From contig JAGCTZ010000120.1 of the NCBI GenBank assembly GCA_017963165.1, forward strand, positions 1 through 64,000: DNA of 64,000 nucleotides. Direction: 5' to 3'. The position numbers and the translations under genes are program-made. This DNA is from Treponema sp. GTDB lineage: Bacteria > Spirochaetota > Spirochaetia > Treponematales > Treponemataceae. Under the pieces are notes generated by a model. It was not told where the DNA came from and did not search any database. It saw only the letters and a list, made by a program, of their open reading frames with translations. Of this stretch, positions 8,731-17,768 are shown one piece after another. Each line of letters starts with the position of its first letter. Within the stretch, counting starts at the first letter, position 1.

Positions 8731-8758
8731 ATTTTAACACTTATGATTAAAAAGTCAT
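8731..8758 (-). promoter_or_regulatory. Putative polA promoter, predicted leaderless
   Basis: Minus strand: -35 ATGACT (8753-8758), 16-nt spacer, -10 TAAAAT (8731-8736), then only 6 nt before the polA ATG. A second TATAAT (8780-8785, minus) is an alternative that would give a leader of about 50 nt. Confidence 0.45.
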
Positions 8759-8803
8759 AGGGGTAAAATTTTTATAGGCATTATAAAATAAAGATAATTT
8801 ATG

Positions 8804-8970
8804 AAAAAAAGGCTGGATGCGGAGTGAAAACCGGCTGGCGTCTGCTTCTGAGTGGGGACCGATCATAGAAGAAATCCGAGGATTTGCGAAGCAAACCGCA
8901 GGATTTCATCACAACCCAGCTCAGCCTGCAGACGACAGTCGGTTTTCACGGTAGCATCCAGCCTTTTTTT
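8804..8970. terminator. Long structured hairpin element 1 (167 nt), bidirectional terminator-like
   Basis: The outer arms of about 42 nt are near-perfect inverted repeats: AAAAAAAGGCTGGATGC with GCATCCAGCCTTTTTTT, then GTGAAAACCG with CGGTTTTCAC, then GTCTGC with GCAGAC. The interior folds further: CTGAG with CTCAG, GAAATCC with GGATTTC, and GATTTGC-GAA-GCAAACC at the tip. T7 on both strands means it can terminate from either side. It starts 5 nt after the MATE stop on the minus strand. The closing internal loop (GGA opposite GGTA between ATGC and GCAT) also occurs in the element at 17769-17912. Confidence 0.8.
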
Positions 8971-8975
8971 CATCT

Positions 8976-10322
8976 TTATGATTGTATTTTCTTCATATAA
9001 TGCCTGTAAAAAATCATATTTGCTACGAAGGTCAAAATCCAGCTTATAGGGTATGTTACGTAAATACAGTACACGTTATGGAACTGCGGCAGCTGGAACA
9101 CTGTAAAAATCCATATGATTCGATAAAGACATGCTCCACATAATGATGTTATTACGGGCGTAAGAGAATGACCTATTCCTCTTATGCTGTTTGAAAGACC
9201 GTCCATCATACCGCATAGGTAATAGGTTGTCATGATTACCCAGAAACGGCGGACTCCTGCCTGGATAACTTCTGGACTGCTTGAAAAGATTCCTACAAGC
9301 TGGTTTCTGAACAACAGGAAGAGGCCTCCTAATACTGCTCCTATTACGATTATGCAGGCTTGAGAAACTAAAACAACTTTTTTTATTCTTTCGGTTTTTC
9401 CGGCTCCCATGTTCTGTGAGCAGAAGGTTAGTGTACCCTGCGAAAAACCGTTCATTGCAGTATAAACAAAGCCTTCAAGATTTACAGCTGCTGCGTTTCC
9501 TGCAATCGTTACAGCTCCAAAAAGATTTACCGAAGACTGAATAATAACATTTGAAAAAGAAAACATTATTCCCTGAAAGCCTGCCGGTAATCCTATTTTT
9601 ACTATTTTCGCGAAAATGTGTGTATTAATAGAAAGCTTTTTAAAATCAAGCTTAAATTCATCTTTTTCACGGACTAAAATTATAAGAACAGCTCCTGCAG
9701 CAAAGCATTGAGATATAACTGTAGCCCAGCCGACACCAGCAACATCCATTTTAAAGGCAATTACAAAAACTAAATTAAGAAGAAGATTCATTACTCCTGC
9801 TGCAAAAAGAATGTAAAGAGGTCTTTTTGTATCACCCTTGGCACGAAGCAAAGCACTCCCAAAATTGTAAATCATTGTGGCTGTAATTCCACCAAAGTAG
9901 ATTTTTAAATAAAGGGTTGCAAGTGTTAAAACTTCGTAAGGTGCCTGCATTAAAATAAGAATATATTTTGAGCAGATAACGCCGACAACTGTAAGAACAA
10001 TACCGCAGCCAAAAGAAACAAGAATTGAAGTATGAACTGTTTCTTTAAGCTCTTTAGTACGTTTTGCTCCAAAATAGTTTGCGGCAACAACATTTGTTCC
10101 GATGGAAAGTCCCATAAAAAGATTTACAAGAAGATTAATGAGAGAACCTGTTGAACCAACTGCAGCCAGTGAATTGTTTCCTGCAAATCGTCCTACTACC
10201 ACTACATCTGCGGCATTAAAGAGCAGCTGCAGTACACTCGAAAGAATAAGTGGAATTGAAAATTGAAGGAGTCGTGTAAAAATGGGGCCTTCGGTAAGGT
10301 CCAGCTGGTTTCTTGTGGTCAT
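8976..10322 (-). CDS. MATE-family efflux transporter
   Basis: 448 aa with about 12 membrane helices in two homologous halves. The N-terminus is typical of MATE (NorM/DinF-like) exporters: LTEGPIFTRLLQFSIPLILSS, then ADVVVVGRFAG and GLSIGTNVVAANYFGAK. These use an H+ or Na+ gradient to export organic cations or other compounds; the substrate cannot be told from sequence. It is the last gene of a minus-strand run (PBP, DUF115, MATE), 14 nt after the DUF115 stop. There is no Shine-Dalgarno, but a strong promoter-like sequence lies immediately upstream, so it may also be transcribed alone as a leaderless mRNA. It ends at a long bidirectional hairpin. Confidence 0.95.
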   Translation of the reverse strand: MTTRNQLDLTEGPIFTRLLQFSIPLILSSVLQLLFNAADVVVVGRFAGNNSLAAVGSTGSLINLLVNLFMGLSIGTNVVAANYFGAKRTKELKETVHTSILVSFGCGIVLTVVGVICSKYILILMQAPYEVLTLATLYLKIYFGGITATMIYNFGSALLRAKGDTKRPLYILFAAGVMNLLLNLVFVIAFKMDVAGVGWATVISQCFAAGAVLIILVREKDEFKLDFKKLSINTHIFAKIVKIGLPAGFQGIMFSFSNVIIQSSVNLFGAVTIAGNAAAVNLEGFVYTAMNGFSQGTLTFCSQNMGAGKTERIKKVVLVSQACIIVIGAVLGGLFLLFRNQLVGIFSSSPEVIQAGVRRFWVIMTTYYLCGMMDGLSNSIRGIGHSLTPVITSLCGACLYRIIWIFTVFQLPQFHNVYCIYVTYPISWILTFVANMIFYRHYMKKIQS

Positions 10323-10330
10323 TTGTTGAT

Positions 10331-10359
10331 ATTATACTAAATTGTATATTTGTTGTAAA
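10331..10359 (-). promoter_or_regulatory. Promoter of the MATE gene, predicted leaderless
   Basis: Minus strand: TTTACA (10354-10359), 17-nt spacer, TATAAT (10331-10336), then 8 nt to the ATG at 10322. The -35 lies in the end of the DUF115 coding sequence. Confidence 0.65.
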
Positions 10360-12139
10360 TTTCCATCGTTTTTTGAAGCTGTCTGTAGGCTTCAAGTTTG
10401 TCTGTGACGGCAGGATTTGCCAGACGGACAATTTCTGCAAGAGGGGAGGCTTTGATTTTAGAATCAATCTGTTCAAGAGTTGTCTGAAGCTCCGGCCCTC
10501 CAATAATGCATTTTTCTACGGCCTGATTTATGAGGGCAGTAAGTTCCTTGAGATCGTTGTAAAAGAGGGAAATATCAGAAGTTAGTGTCTTGCCTTCGAC
10601 AGGCTCAGGCACCACGGTTTTTTGCTCAGGCACCACGGTTTTTTGCTCAGGCACCACGGATTTATTTGCGGTGTCTGCGTCTTCGAAAGGATCTTTCTCT
10701 GCAACCAGTACACCAGGAATCTTCATGCTGCTTGTACTTAAAGTGTATGTCTTTACTTCCGGACAGGTAGCAATTTTACTTTCGAACCACCAGGCAAACA
10801 TTTTCATACGTGCATCTGTCAAAACTTGATTTCCGTTGTAGTCCTGAGCGTATTCCGGATTAGCCCCGAATCGTGAACTGCTGTTATAAGCTTGTACAGG
10901 AGAAAGTCTGTTAGAACCTGTGTGGAAGGTCTGTTCGGCACTGCTTCCTTTTATATGAGTCTGGCCTTCTGGATATGATAAATCAAGACCTGCAAAATAA
11001 ATGTTATCTGCGCCTAACATTCGGCATAGGTTCCAGGCAGAGCTTGCAACAGAACCACCTGCTCCAAGGTCGCCGAATGAACCAAGTTGTTTTTCAAAAT
11101 AACTGCTTACCGGAAACATTTCTGAACATATAACAATCTGACGGCACTTAAAATTGAATACAGCAGGATAAACACTAAGCGGGCAGATAAGTGTGCTTGA
11201 TGGTGCACTTAAACCGGCAATATGCCTGTATGCATAATATTGAGGATCGGTAATTACAATATAATCTGGTTCAACTCCGTTTTTTAAAAGAGCATGTAAA
11301 GCTGTTTCCACACAGACAATTACAGCATTCTGTTTATAAAGCGGCATCTTTGGTAACAATGCTTCCAGCGAAGGCCCCGCGGCAACTACAACAAAGTTTT
11401 TGTTTTCTGGAGTACTTTGTACAAACTGTGTTAATGTCCTGTGTCGCCCGAGTTGTACGATATTTTTCATGGAATTACGAATCCAAAGCTTTTCGAACTT
11501 TTTATAAGTTGCAGCGTTTATATCATTTTTGTCGCGGTTTCGTTCTATTAATTTAATTACAGAATCAAAATAAGGACGGGCATGCTGAATAAAAGAAGGA
11601 ATTGCATAAACGTAAGAAGCAGAAACTCCTGTATTTCCTATACTTATTTCGTTTCCTTCTAAAAGACCCATAATCGAACCTTCCGGGCAGCCTACTGCAA
11701 TTACAAGCTGGTTTACTTCAAAAACAGCAGTCCAATCAACATAAAAAAGTGCACCAAAAAAATGAAACGGATCAGGTTCAATAAGAATAAGTTTTTTTAC
11801 CGGGCAGTCTTCTTTTTCAGCATTTATCATTTTTGCTAATGCACAAAACTGCCAGCCAAGTCCCGCCCCCATAAAAATGACAGTTTCTTTATTTTTTGAA
11901 GCAAGCTGGCTGGCGGTACTCATTGCTTCTCGTTCCGGATTATAGGAAGAATGCAAAAGCATATTATCTATCTGTGCTGTAAGGCTTCCGTTTTTCGCAG
12001 GTATTATTTTCCAGAAAGAAAAAAAGTCTTTTTTATCACCAAAAGTATTAATATCTTCTATTATATTATGATAAAAATTGGCGAGCGCGGGAAAACGAGA
12101 TTTAAAGGCCTGTATGTTTTTATTCCAGATAGAGTTCAA
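10337..12139 (-). CDS. DUF115 / MptE-like protein, Maf-type motility-associated glycosyltransferase candidate
   Basis: 600 aa. The central domain has the DUF115 signature (VVVAAGPSLEALLPKM, then VETALHALLKNGVEPDYIV, then TDPQYYAYRHI), and further on GAGGSVASSAWNLCRMLGAD and IYFAGLDLSYPEGQTH. In flagellated bacteria this family includes the Maf factors that add nonulosonic-acid-type sugars to flagellin. Treponema flagellins are known to be glycosylated, so this is a plausible role, not a demonstrated one. The start is TTG 12139 with GGAG upstream, overlapping the PBP gene by 20 bp; no ATG is nearby. Around residues 494-517 a repeat array adds VVPEQKT twice and VVPEPVEG. The C-terminal tail is helical. 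Confidence 0.8.
   Translation of the reverse strand: MNSIWNKNIQAFKSRFPALANFYHNIIEDINTFGDKKDFFSFWKIIPAKNGSLTAQIDNMLLHSSYNPEREAMSTASQLASKNKETVIFMGAGLGWQFCALAKMINAEKEDCPVKKLILIEPDPFHFFGALFYVDWTAVFEVNQLVIAVGCPEGSIMGLLEGNEISIGNTGVSASYVYAIPSFIQHARPYFDSVIKLIERNRDKNDINAATYKKFEKLWIRNSMKNIVQLGRHRTLTQFVQSTPENKNFVVVAAGPSLEALLPKMPLYKQNAVIVCVETALHALLKNGVEPDYIVITDPQYYAYRHIAGLSAPSSTLICPLSVYPAVFNFKCRQIVICSEMFPVSSYFEKQLGSFGDLGAGGSVASSAWNLCRMLGADNIYFAGLDLSYPEGQTHIKGSSAEQTFHTGSNRLSPVQAYNSSSRFGANPEYAQDYNGNQVLTDARMKMFAWWFESKIATCPEVKTYTLSTSSMKIPGVLVAEKDPFEDADTANKSVVPEQKTVVPEQKTVVPEPVEGKTLTSDISLFYNDLKELTALINQAVEKCIIGGPELQTTLEQIDSKIKASPLAEIVRLANPAVTDKLEAYRQLQKTMEIYNKYTI
10592..10659 (-). repeat. Dispersed palindrome with 21-nt half-unit array, copy 5, inside the DUF115 gene
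   Basis: On the minus strand: two tandem 21-nt half-units (GTGGTGCCTGAGC plus AAAAAACC), then a full unit (GTGGTGCCT, loop GAGCCTGTCG, AAGGC). Because the unit is 21 nt it adds 7 residues per copy and keeps the frame. Same architecture as 25491-25558 with a different spacer. Confidence 0.85.
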
Positions 12140-13985
12140 TTATCATATTCTCCGTGAGTGGAGTTCCCGGCTCAGGATTCTGACTTGTTACCCAGCCGCT
12201 TCCATTAATATTAAGCTTGCCTTTTGACTGCTCCATAAGTGGCAGCAAATCCTTTTTAGAAAGACCGGTAAAATCAGGAGTAAGCTCTCCCAAGGTAATA
12301 CTCTGTGTTGTAGGAATTGTTATTACACCATTATGTTCAACAGAAGAAGCCTTTCCTCTGCTCATACCCATATAATCAATAATTGTATCTGCCGCTTCTG
12401 CAATAACAGGGGCAACAATTCGTCCACCGTAAGTTTCACCCTTTGCTTTTTCGACTACTATGTAAAGAACAATTTCCGGTTCATCAACAGGGAAAATTGC
12501 AAGACAGCTTGAAAGGAAGTCTGTTTCACTGTAACCACCGTTTACTTTATCTGCCATCTGAGCAGTTCCTGTTTTTACACCAATAGGAACGTCACCAATA
12601 TTGGCACGGGCACCGGTTCCTGTTGTTGCAGTAGTTTCCATACAGCTTAAAACATATTCGGCAGTAGTTTCTTTAAATACTCTGTCTTTGTATTCCGGCT
12701 GATGTTCATAAAGGACAGTGCCTTCTTTGTCAGTAATTTTATGGATGACAGAAAGCTTTACCGGAATTCCACCGTTTGCTATTGCAGTTGCAGCCTGAAT
12801 CATTTGAAGGGCAGAAACACTTATTTCCTGTCCGATTGCAATTGTAGGCTTAGAGCGCGCAGACCAGGTTTTGCTGTCGGGATCCTTTACAACACCTGTT
12901 GTTTCTCCTGAAAGCTCGATTCCTGTACGCTGTCCAAAACCAAGCTGACGGATTCTGCCAATAAAAGTGTCTTCATTAATTCTGTCACTAATCTGACCAA
13001 GAACATCGTTACAAGAATATTTAAGTGCTTCCCGTGGTGTAAGCCAGCCATGATTTTCAAGACATTTGATTTTTATAGTTTCGCCACCCGGAATTTTATG
13101 TTCATAAACTCCGTCACATAAAAAGCTGTCATTAGGATTGATTTTTCCTTCATCAAAAACAATTCCAAGAGTAAAGATTTTAAATACAGAACCAGGCTCA
13201 TAAGCATCGTTTGCAGGCTTATTAACTTTTTCTGCAGAAGGAGCGCTTCCATATTCATTAAGATTTGCTGCAGGAAGACTTATATATGTAAGAATTTCAC
13301 CTGTTTTAGAATCAGCCGCAAGCAGCATCATACTTTCGGCCTGTGTATTTTCCATTGTTTTATAAGCAATCTGCTCAAGCTTATACTGAAGGTTTGCATC
13401 TATACTAAGATAAATATTTTTCCCCTGTTCAGGAGTTTCAAGTGATTTATCAATTTCGGGACTAAGGATTCCCTGCTGTGAAAATTCAATTCCCGCAAGA
13501 CCAAAGCCTTCATCACCCATATAACCGATTAATTGAGAGGCGAGGGCGCCATTAGGATAAACGCGGCCAGGAAGCTTTTCGTAATTAACATAGTTATAAC
13601 CACATTCCTTTGTCTTTATGCTTATATCCTCATATTCAGCCTGTGTAGCTTTTTTCTTAAGAATTACATAATCCCTGCGATTATCAATTTTGGCAAAAAG
13701 CTCTTCCTCTGAAAGACCAAGTACTGCAGCCATATTTTTGCTGAATAATTGAGTGTTTTTAATATCCTTTGTACTTACACCAATTCTATAGAAGTTTGTT
13801 TGAACTGCAAGCGGAAAACCCGAACGGTCAACAATTGAGCCACGTTCAATTTCAGGAACATTCTGCGCTTTTGGAGCAACTGGCTGCAATGCAAGACGAA
13901 GATAAGCAGCAAGAATAGCAATGATTAAAATACCTGCAAAAGCGAAAAAAAAGATAAGCCTTTTTGTCTTAAAAAATGAATTCAA
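12120..13985 (-). CDS. Class B penicillin-binding protein (FtsI/SpoVD-like) with C-terminal PASTA domain
   Basis: 621 aa. N-terminal membrane anchor (about residues 8-30), dimerisation/pedestal domain beginning ERGSIVDRSG near residue 47, and transpeptidase domain with all three motifs: SVFK (nucleophile Ser266), SCN (324-326) and KTGT (471-474). One PASTA domain covers about residues 558-621. It cross-links septal or elongation peptidoglycan in the periplasm; the FtsI/SpoVD group (PBP plus PASTA) fits best. The start is TTG 13985 with a G-rich Shine-Dalgarno; no ATG lies upstream of the membrane segment. It is first in the run PBP-DUF115-MATE and overlaps DUF115. A cell-wall M23 peptidase gene is divergent to it across 101 bp. 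Confidence 0.93.
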   Translation of the reverse strand: MNSFFKTKRLIFFFAFAGILIIAILAAYLRLALQPVAPKAQNVPEIERGSIVDRSGFPLAVQTNFYRIGVSTKDIKNTQLFSKNMAAVLGLSEEELFAKIDNRRDYVILKKKATQAEYEDISIKTKECGYNYVNYEKLPGRVYPNGALASQLIGYMGDEGFGLAGIEFSQQGILSPEIDKSLETPEQGKNIYLSIDANLQYKLEQIAYKTMENTQAESMMLLAADSKTGEILTYISLPAANLNEYGSAPSAEKVNKPANDAYEPGSVFKIFTLGIVFDEGKINPNDSFLCDGVYEHKIPGGETIKIKCLENHGWLTPREALKYSCNDVLGQISDRINEDTFIGRIRQLGFGQRTGIELSGETTGVVKDPDSKTWSARSKPTIAIGQEISVSALQMIQAATAIANGGIPVKLSVIHKITDKEGTVLYEHQPEYKDRVFKETTAEYVLSCMETTATTGTGARANIGDVPIGVKTGTAQMADKVNGGYSETDFLSSCLAIFPVDEPEIVLYIVVEKAKGETYGGRIVAPVIAEAADTIIDYMGMSRGKASSVEHNGVITIPTTQSITLGELTPDFTGLSKKDLLPLMEQSKGKLNINGSGWVTSQNPEPGTPLTENMIIELYLE

Positions 13986-14086
13986 TTTACCCCACCCAAA
14001 AATGCATCCAAAGTAACAACTGTTGCTCCTGGAAAATACAATTAAATACTTTTAAACTATACTCTTATTTTTACCGATAGACAAGT

Positions 14087-15292
14087 ATGGAAATAATCAG
14101 TTACGTTCAACAGTCGAAAAAAAAGAGTAGTATTGCACTACCAATACGTCATAAAAAGTATAATTCTGTTTCTTATGCGTATACATATCCATCAGAACGT
14201 CATACTTTCAAGGCAGGAAAAGTCCGCCGTGATTTTACGCTTAAAAACTGTCTTGCTTCTGTGGGGCAGGGGATAAGTGATTTTGGTGATAGTATTTCCA
14301 GAAATATAAAAGCAATTGTCATAACTTTGTCTGTCATTATTGGTTGTTTTGGAATTGCTTTTGCCGCTTTTTTTGTTGTTAATTACACACAAAGTCATAC
14401 AAAGGCACTTTTAATCAATGCCGAAGATACATTAGATATTGACCAGCTTGATGCACTTATGAAAAGCTTTGCGCTGGAAATTACAGACAATATAGATGAA
14501 AACGGCATGATAACGGATGCAGAAGGAATTGTTATTGATACAAGTCTTCTTTCGCAGCCGGTTGAATATCAGACTTATACAGTTAAAAGCGGAGACACAA
14601 TAAGTGGAATTGCAATTAAATTTGGTCTCAAAAACATTTCAACTCTTATTTCTGTAAATGATATAGGAAATGTTCGTCAGCTTGGAGCAGGTCAAAAGCT
14701 TAAGATTCCTTCGATTGATGGAATTATTTATACAGTAAAAAGCGGTGATACACTTGATGCAATTGCAACTGCAAATAAAATAAAGCTCAAGAATCTGCTT
14801 GATGTTAACGAACTTGATTCAGAAATCCTTACAGTAGGTCAGCAGCTGTTTCTGCCTGGTGTAGGCCTTGATCAAAAAACACTTCAGTCTCATATGGGTG
14901 AACTTTTCATCCTTCCAATCAGCGCAAGCTTCAGATGGTCTTCTCCATACGGCTGGCGTGCAGATCCTTTTACCGGAGTTCAATCTTTCCATACAGGAAC
15001 TGATATGGCTTGTCCGGAAGGAACTCCAATTCTTGCTGCAATGAGCGGAAAAATCTCTGATGTTGGAACAAACCGTACATACGGAAACTATATAATCATA
15101 AATCATGAAAACGGCTATCAGACTCTGTATGCCCATATGTCTAAAACGATTGCCAAAAAAGGACAGTGGGTAAGTCAGGGTACAAAGATTGGTCTTGTAG
15201 GTTCTACAGGCTATTCAACTGGCCCGCATCTTCATTTTATGGTTTATAAAAATGGAAACAGAATAGATCCGATGACGGTACTTAAAAAATAG
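14087..15292 (+). CDS. LysM-M23 peptidoglycan endopeptidase
   Basis: 401 aa. A cytoplasmic N-terminal stretch, one membrane helix (about 76-100), two LysM domains (about 164-208 and 215-258, each opening YTVKSGDT) and an M23/LytM domain (about 298-393). Zn ligands are present: H302 and D306 in FHTGTD, and H383 in GPHLHF, with H350 in LYAHM. The protein should be anchored in the inner membrane, bind glycan strands and cut peptide cross-links, as in growth or division remodelling. The ATG has only a weak upstream match (ACAAG). It heads an operon with the zinc-ribbon gene (9 nt downstream) and the NodB-like gene. Confidence 0.93.
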   Translation: MEIISYVQQSKKKSSIALPIRHKKYNSVSYAYTYPSERHTFKAGKVRRDFTLKNCLASVGQGISDFGDSISRNIKAIVITLSVIIGCFGIAFAAFFVVNYTQSHTKALLINAEDTLDIDQLDALMKSFALEITDNIDENGMITDAEGIVIDTSLLSQPVEYQTYTVKSGDTISGIAIKFGLKNISTLISVNDIGNVRQLGAGQKLKIPSIDGIIYTVKSGDTLDAIATANKIKLKNLLDVNELDSEILTVGQQLFLPGVGLDQKTLQSHMGELFILPISASFRWSSPYGWRADPFTGVQSFHTGTDMACPEGTPILAAMSGKISDVGTNRTYGNYIIINHENGYQTLYAHMSKTIAKKGQWVSQGTKIGLVGSTGYSTGPHLHFMVYKNGNRIDPMTVLKK

Positions 15293-15301
15293 GTGAAAAA
15301 A

Positions 15302-15544
15302 ATGTATGATATCTGTGTATGCAAAGGGTGCGGTCGTACCCTTGATAAGAAATTTTTATATTGTCCATGGTGTGGTTATTCCAGAGTTTCGCATGATGAA
15401 GAATCTCTGGACGTTCTTTTTAACCAGTTTGAAGAAAATAGAAAGGACGTAAGACGAAAACAACTGCACGAAATGGAGCGCCAGCTGGAAGATCTTGAAC
15501 AGGAGCTTTCGGTATTGGTTTTAAGTGCGGAGATGCATAAATGA
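15302..15544 (+). CDS. Small zinc-ribbon / coiled-coil protein
   Basis: 80 aa. The N-terminal half has two Cys pairs (C7/C10 in CKGC and C21/C24 in CPWC, plus an extra C5) typical of a zinc ribbon. The C-terminal half is a charged helix (RRKQLHEMERQLEDLEQEL) that looks like a coiled coil. ATG 15302 is chosen because AGGTG, overlapping the M23 stop codon, lies 6 nt upstream; the in-frame GTG 15293 is part of that site. The last 4 nt (ATGA) overlap the next gene. Function unknown; its place between two envelope genes suggests a regulatory or adaptor role. Confidence 0.75.
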   Translation: MYDICVCKGCGRTLDKKFLYCPWCGYSRVSHDEESLDVLFNQFEENRKDVRRKQLHEMERQLEDLEQELSVLVLSAEMHK

Positions 15545-17733
15545 AAAAATATCTGATTGCTGCTGTATTATTACTGGGGCTCGCATTGCCATTAGCGGCA
15601 AAAATTTCGTTCGGTTCGTATGACATCAATTCAAATGATGAAGTTCTTTTTGCTCTCAAACAGAATATGCCGGGAACAAGCTCGTACAGCTCTTTGTTTT
15701 ATTCAAAGCTTGTAGACGGCGAAAGTGAAAATACTCCGGAGCTTATTACCTGTTATCCGGAACAGATGGAGCTTCTGGAAGATGGAACAGTACTTCAGAT
15801 TCGAAACCGCTACGGTACAGGAAGATACAACACAAAAACAGATACTTTTGGCTGGGTAGAAAAAACAGAAGGAATCCCTGTAAATTCTCTGCCTGTTTCT
15901 CCATATTCAATTAGTGCCGATGGAAAATGGCTTGTTAAAATAGAAAAATATTCGCTGTCTACAGGCTCTCTTGTAATTCAGAATATTCAGTCTGGAAAAA
16001 CAGCAGTTCTTTGCGAAACAGTTCGTCAGAGTTATAAGAGCCTTCCTGTAAAATGGGCTCCAGACAGTTCAATCCTTATTTATGAAAAAGAAGGTTCCCT
16101 TTATTTTTGTAATCCAGATGCAGTTTTGCGTAATGTAGAAATGGACGAAAAGTACCGTAAAATCGGTCGTGGAACAATAAATGCTGTAAACTGGTGTTCA
16201 GAAAAATCACTTATTTATATAGATGATTATCTTGTTTATCAGATTAATGCAAAGGAGCTTTATACTCTTGGACTTTATTCTGGAGTAATTGGACAGGGAA
16301 AAGCAATTGGTAGACTTCCTGCACAGTTTAATTCTGCTTCTGATAAATTTAGCGTAAACAGTTCAGGAAAATCTTTTGTTTTGATTCAGAATAACAGACT
16401 TTTTACATATCTTAAAATTCAAAATCAGCAGCATTCGTGTGATTATCTTGATGTAATTTATTCACGTCCTTATACAGATTCTTCTGCATCGCTTATTGAC
16501 TGCTTTGTTTTCTGGGATTCTTCGGATCAGCCTGTATTATGGCTCGAAAAACTTCCTTATGACGGCAGCAAAGAAAAGGGCTCTGTATATAAGCTTGGCG
16601 CAAAAACTGTTCAGGTGCTGGAAATTGAAGATTCTGGAAAACCATTTATTTCTCCAGATAAGACAAAGGTTGCTTTTTATGCAGGTGCCGCAATTTACGT
16701 TTATGATATAAATAACTGGCAGAGAGTAGCCGAGCTTCTTGGTGAAAAAATTGCTTCTGCAATCTGGGTAAACAGAAATGTTATTTATGTTGGCGGCGAA
16801 AAATCAATCCGCAAATGGAATCTTCTTTCTAATACAAACGAAGTAATTATGCTTTCGTCTGCCTCTGCCGGCTATTGGGAAGGACTTGATGGAACTATTG
16901 TAGCCGATACAGGCTCTCAGATTTACTATAAATTCAATTCAGAAAAACGAACCTGGAAGCGTACATCTGTAGCTAATGCAAAGGCACAAAGTCAGAATGG
17001 ACGTTATCGTCTTTTTACAGGAACAACTTCTAACAGTCAGTATGAAAATGCACTTTTTGTAAGAACTCTTAGTAAGAAAGCTGTTACAAAACCATTATAC
17101 AAACAGAGCGCAGAAAAAACTGAAGAAGCTAAAAAGGTTGCCCTTATTTTTGATGCTTATGACAATGCCGATGGGCTTTCTGAGATTCTTTCTGTGCTTA
17201 CAAAATACAACGTTCCTGCAACCTTCTTTCTTAATGGTGAATTTATCCGTCGTTATCCTGCAGAAACAAAACAGATTGTTCTTAATGGTCATCAAGCCGC
17301 TTCTATGTTTTTCTCTCAGACTGATCTTGTAAATAATCCTTTTGTTGTTGATGAAGAATTTATCCGCCGTGGACTTGCCCGCAACGAAGATGAATTTTAC
17401 ACCTGCACAGGACAAGAGCTTTCTCTTTACTGGCATGGTCCATATTATTCTGTAAATAACGACATTATAAAATACAGCGCAAATGCCGGTTATACTACCG
17501 TAGTTTCCTACAGCCGCCTTAATGATTCCGAACTTCTTGATAAAGACGTAAAGCCTGAACAGATTATCCAGGATTACTGCAACACTCTTTCCAAAATTGG
17601 CGGTGGAGTAGCCCCTGTTTCTGTAGGTTTTGCACAAGGTTCACGCACAGAACCTCTATATAATTATCTTGATTTACTTATTTGCGCATTATTGGATAGC
17701 GGATTTGAATTTGTGAATATTCAAGAATTATAG
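15541..17733 (+). CDS. Exported protein, beta-propeller-like region plus degenerate NodB deacetylase domain
   Basis: 730 aa. Signal peptide (MKKYLIAAVLLLGLALPLAA). The central 500 residues contain repeated blade-like segments (SADGKWLVKI, KWAPDSSILIYEKEGS, SPDKTKVAFYAG), suggesting a WD40/TolB-like propeller. Residues about 530-725 resemble NodB polysaccharide deacetylase (KVALIFDAYDNADG, VPATFFLNGEFI, GHQAASMFF). However, the second Asp of TFDDGP is Ala and the second His of the HxxxH metal site is Met, so two of three metal ligands are missing and it is probably inactive. It may bind peptidoglycan or another glycan. Start overlaps the zinc-ribbon gene by ATGA. Followed by a long hairpin. 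Confidence 0.75.
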   Translation: MKKYLIAAVLLLGLALPLAAKISFGSYDINSNDEVLFALKQNMPGTSSYSSLFYSKLVDGESENTPELITCYPEQMELLEDGTVLQIRNRYGTGRYNTKTDTFGWVEKTEGIPVNSLPVSPYSISADGKWLVKIEKYSLSTGSLVIQNIQSGKTAVLCETVRQSYKSLPVKWAPDSSILIYEKEGSLYFCNPDAVLRNVEMDEKYRKIGRGTINAVNWCSEKSLIYIDDYLVYQINAKELYTLGLYSGVIGQGKAIGRLPAQFNSASDKFSVNSSGKSFVLIQNNRLFTYLKIQNQQHSCDYLDVIYSRPYTDSSASLIDCFVFWDSSDQPVLWLEKLPYDGSKEKGSVYKLGAKTVQVLEIEDSGKPFISPDKTKVAFYAGAAIYVYDINNWQRVAELLGEKIASAIWVNRNVIYVGGEKSIRKWNLLSNTNEVIMLSSASAGYWEGLDGTIVADTGSQIYYKFNSEKRTWKRTSVANAKAQSQNGRYRLFTGTTSNSQYENALFVRTLSKKAVTKPLYKQSAEKTEEAKKVALIFDAYDNADGLSEILSVLTKYNVPATFFLNGEFIRRYPAETKQIVLNGHQAASMFFSQTDLVNNPFVVDEEFIRRGLARNEDEFYTCTGQELSLYWHGPYYSVNNDIIKYSANAGYTTVVSYSRLNDSELLDKDVKPEQIIQDYCNTLSKIGGGVAPVSVGFAQGSRTEPLYNYLDLLICALLDSGFEFVNIQEL

Positions 17734-17768
17734 GGTAAATCTAGAGATAAAAAAAAATAGAAACTCTA

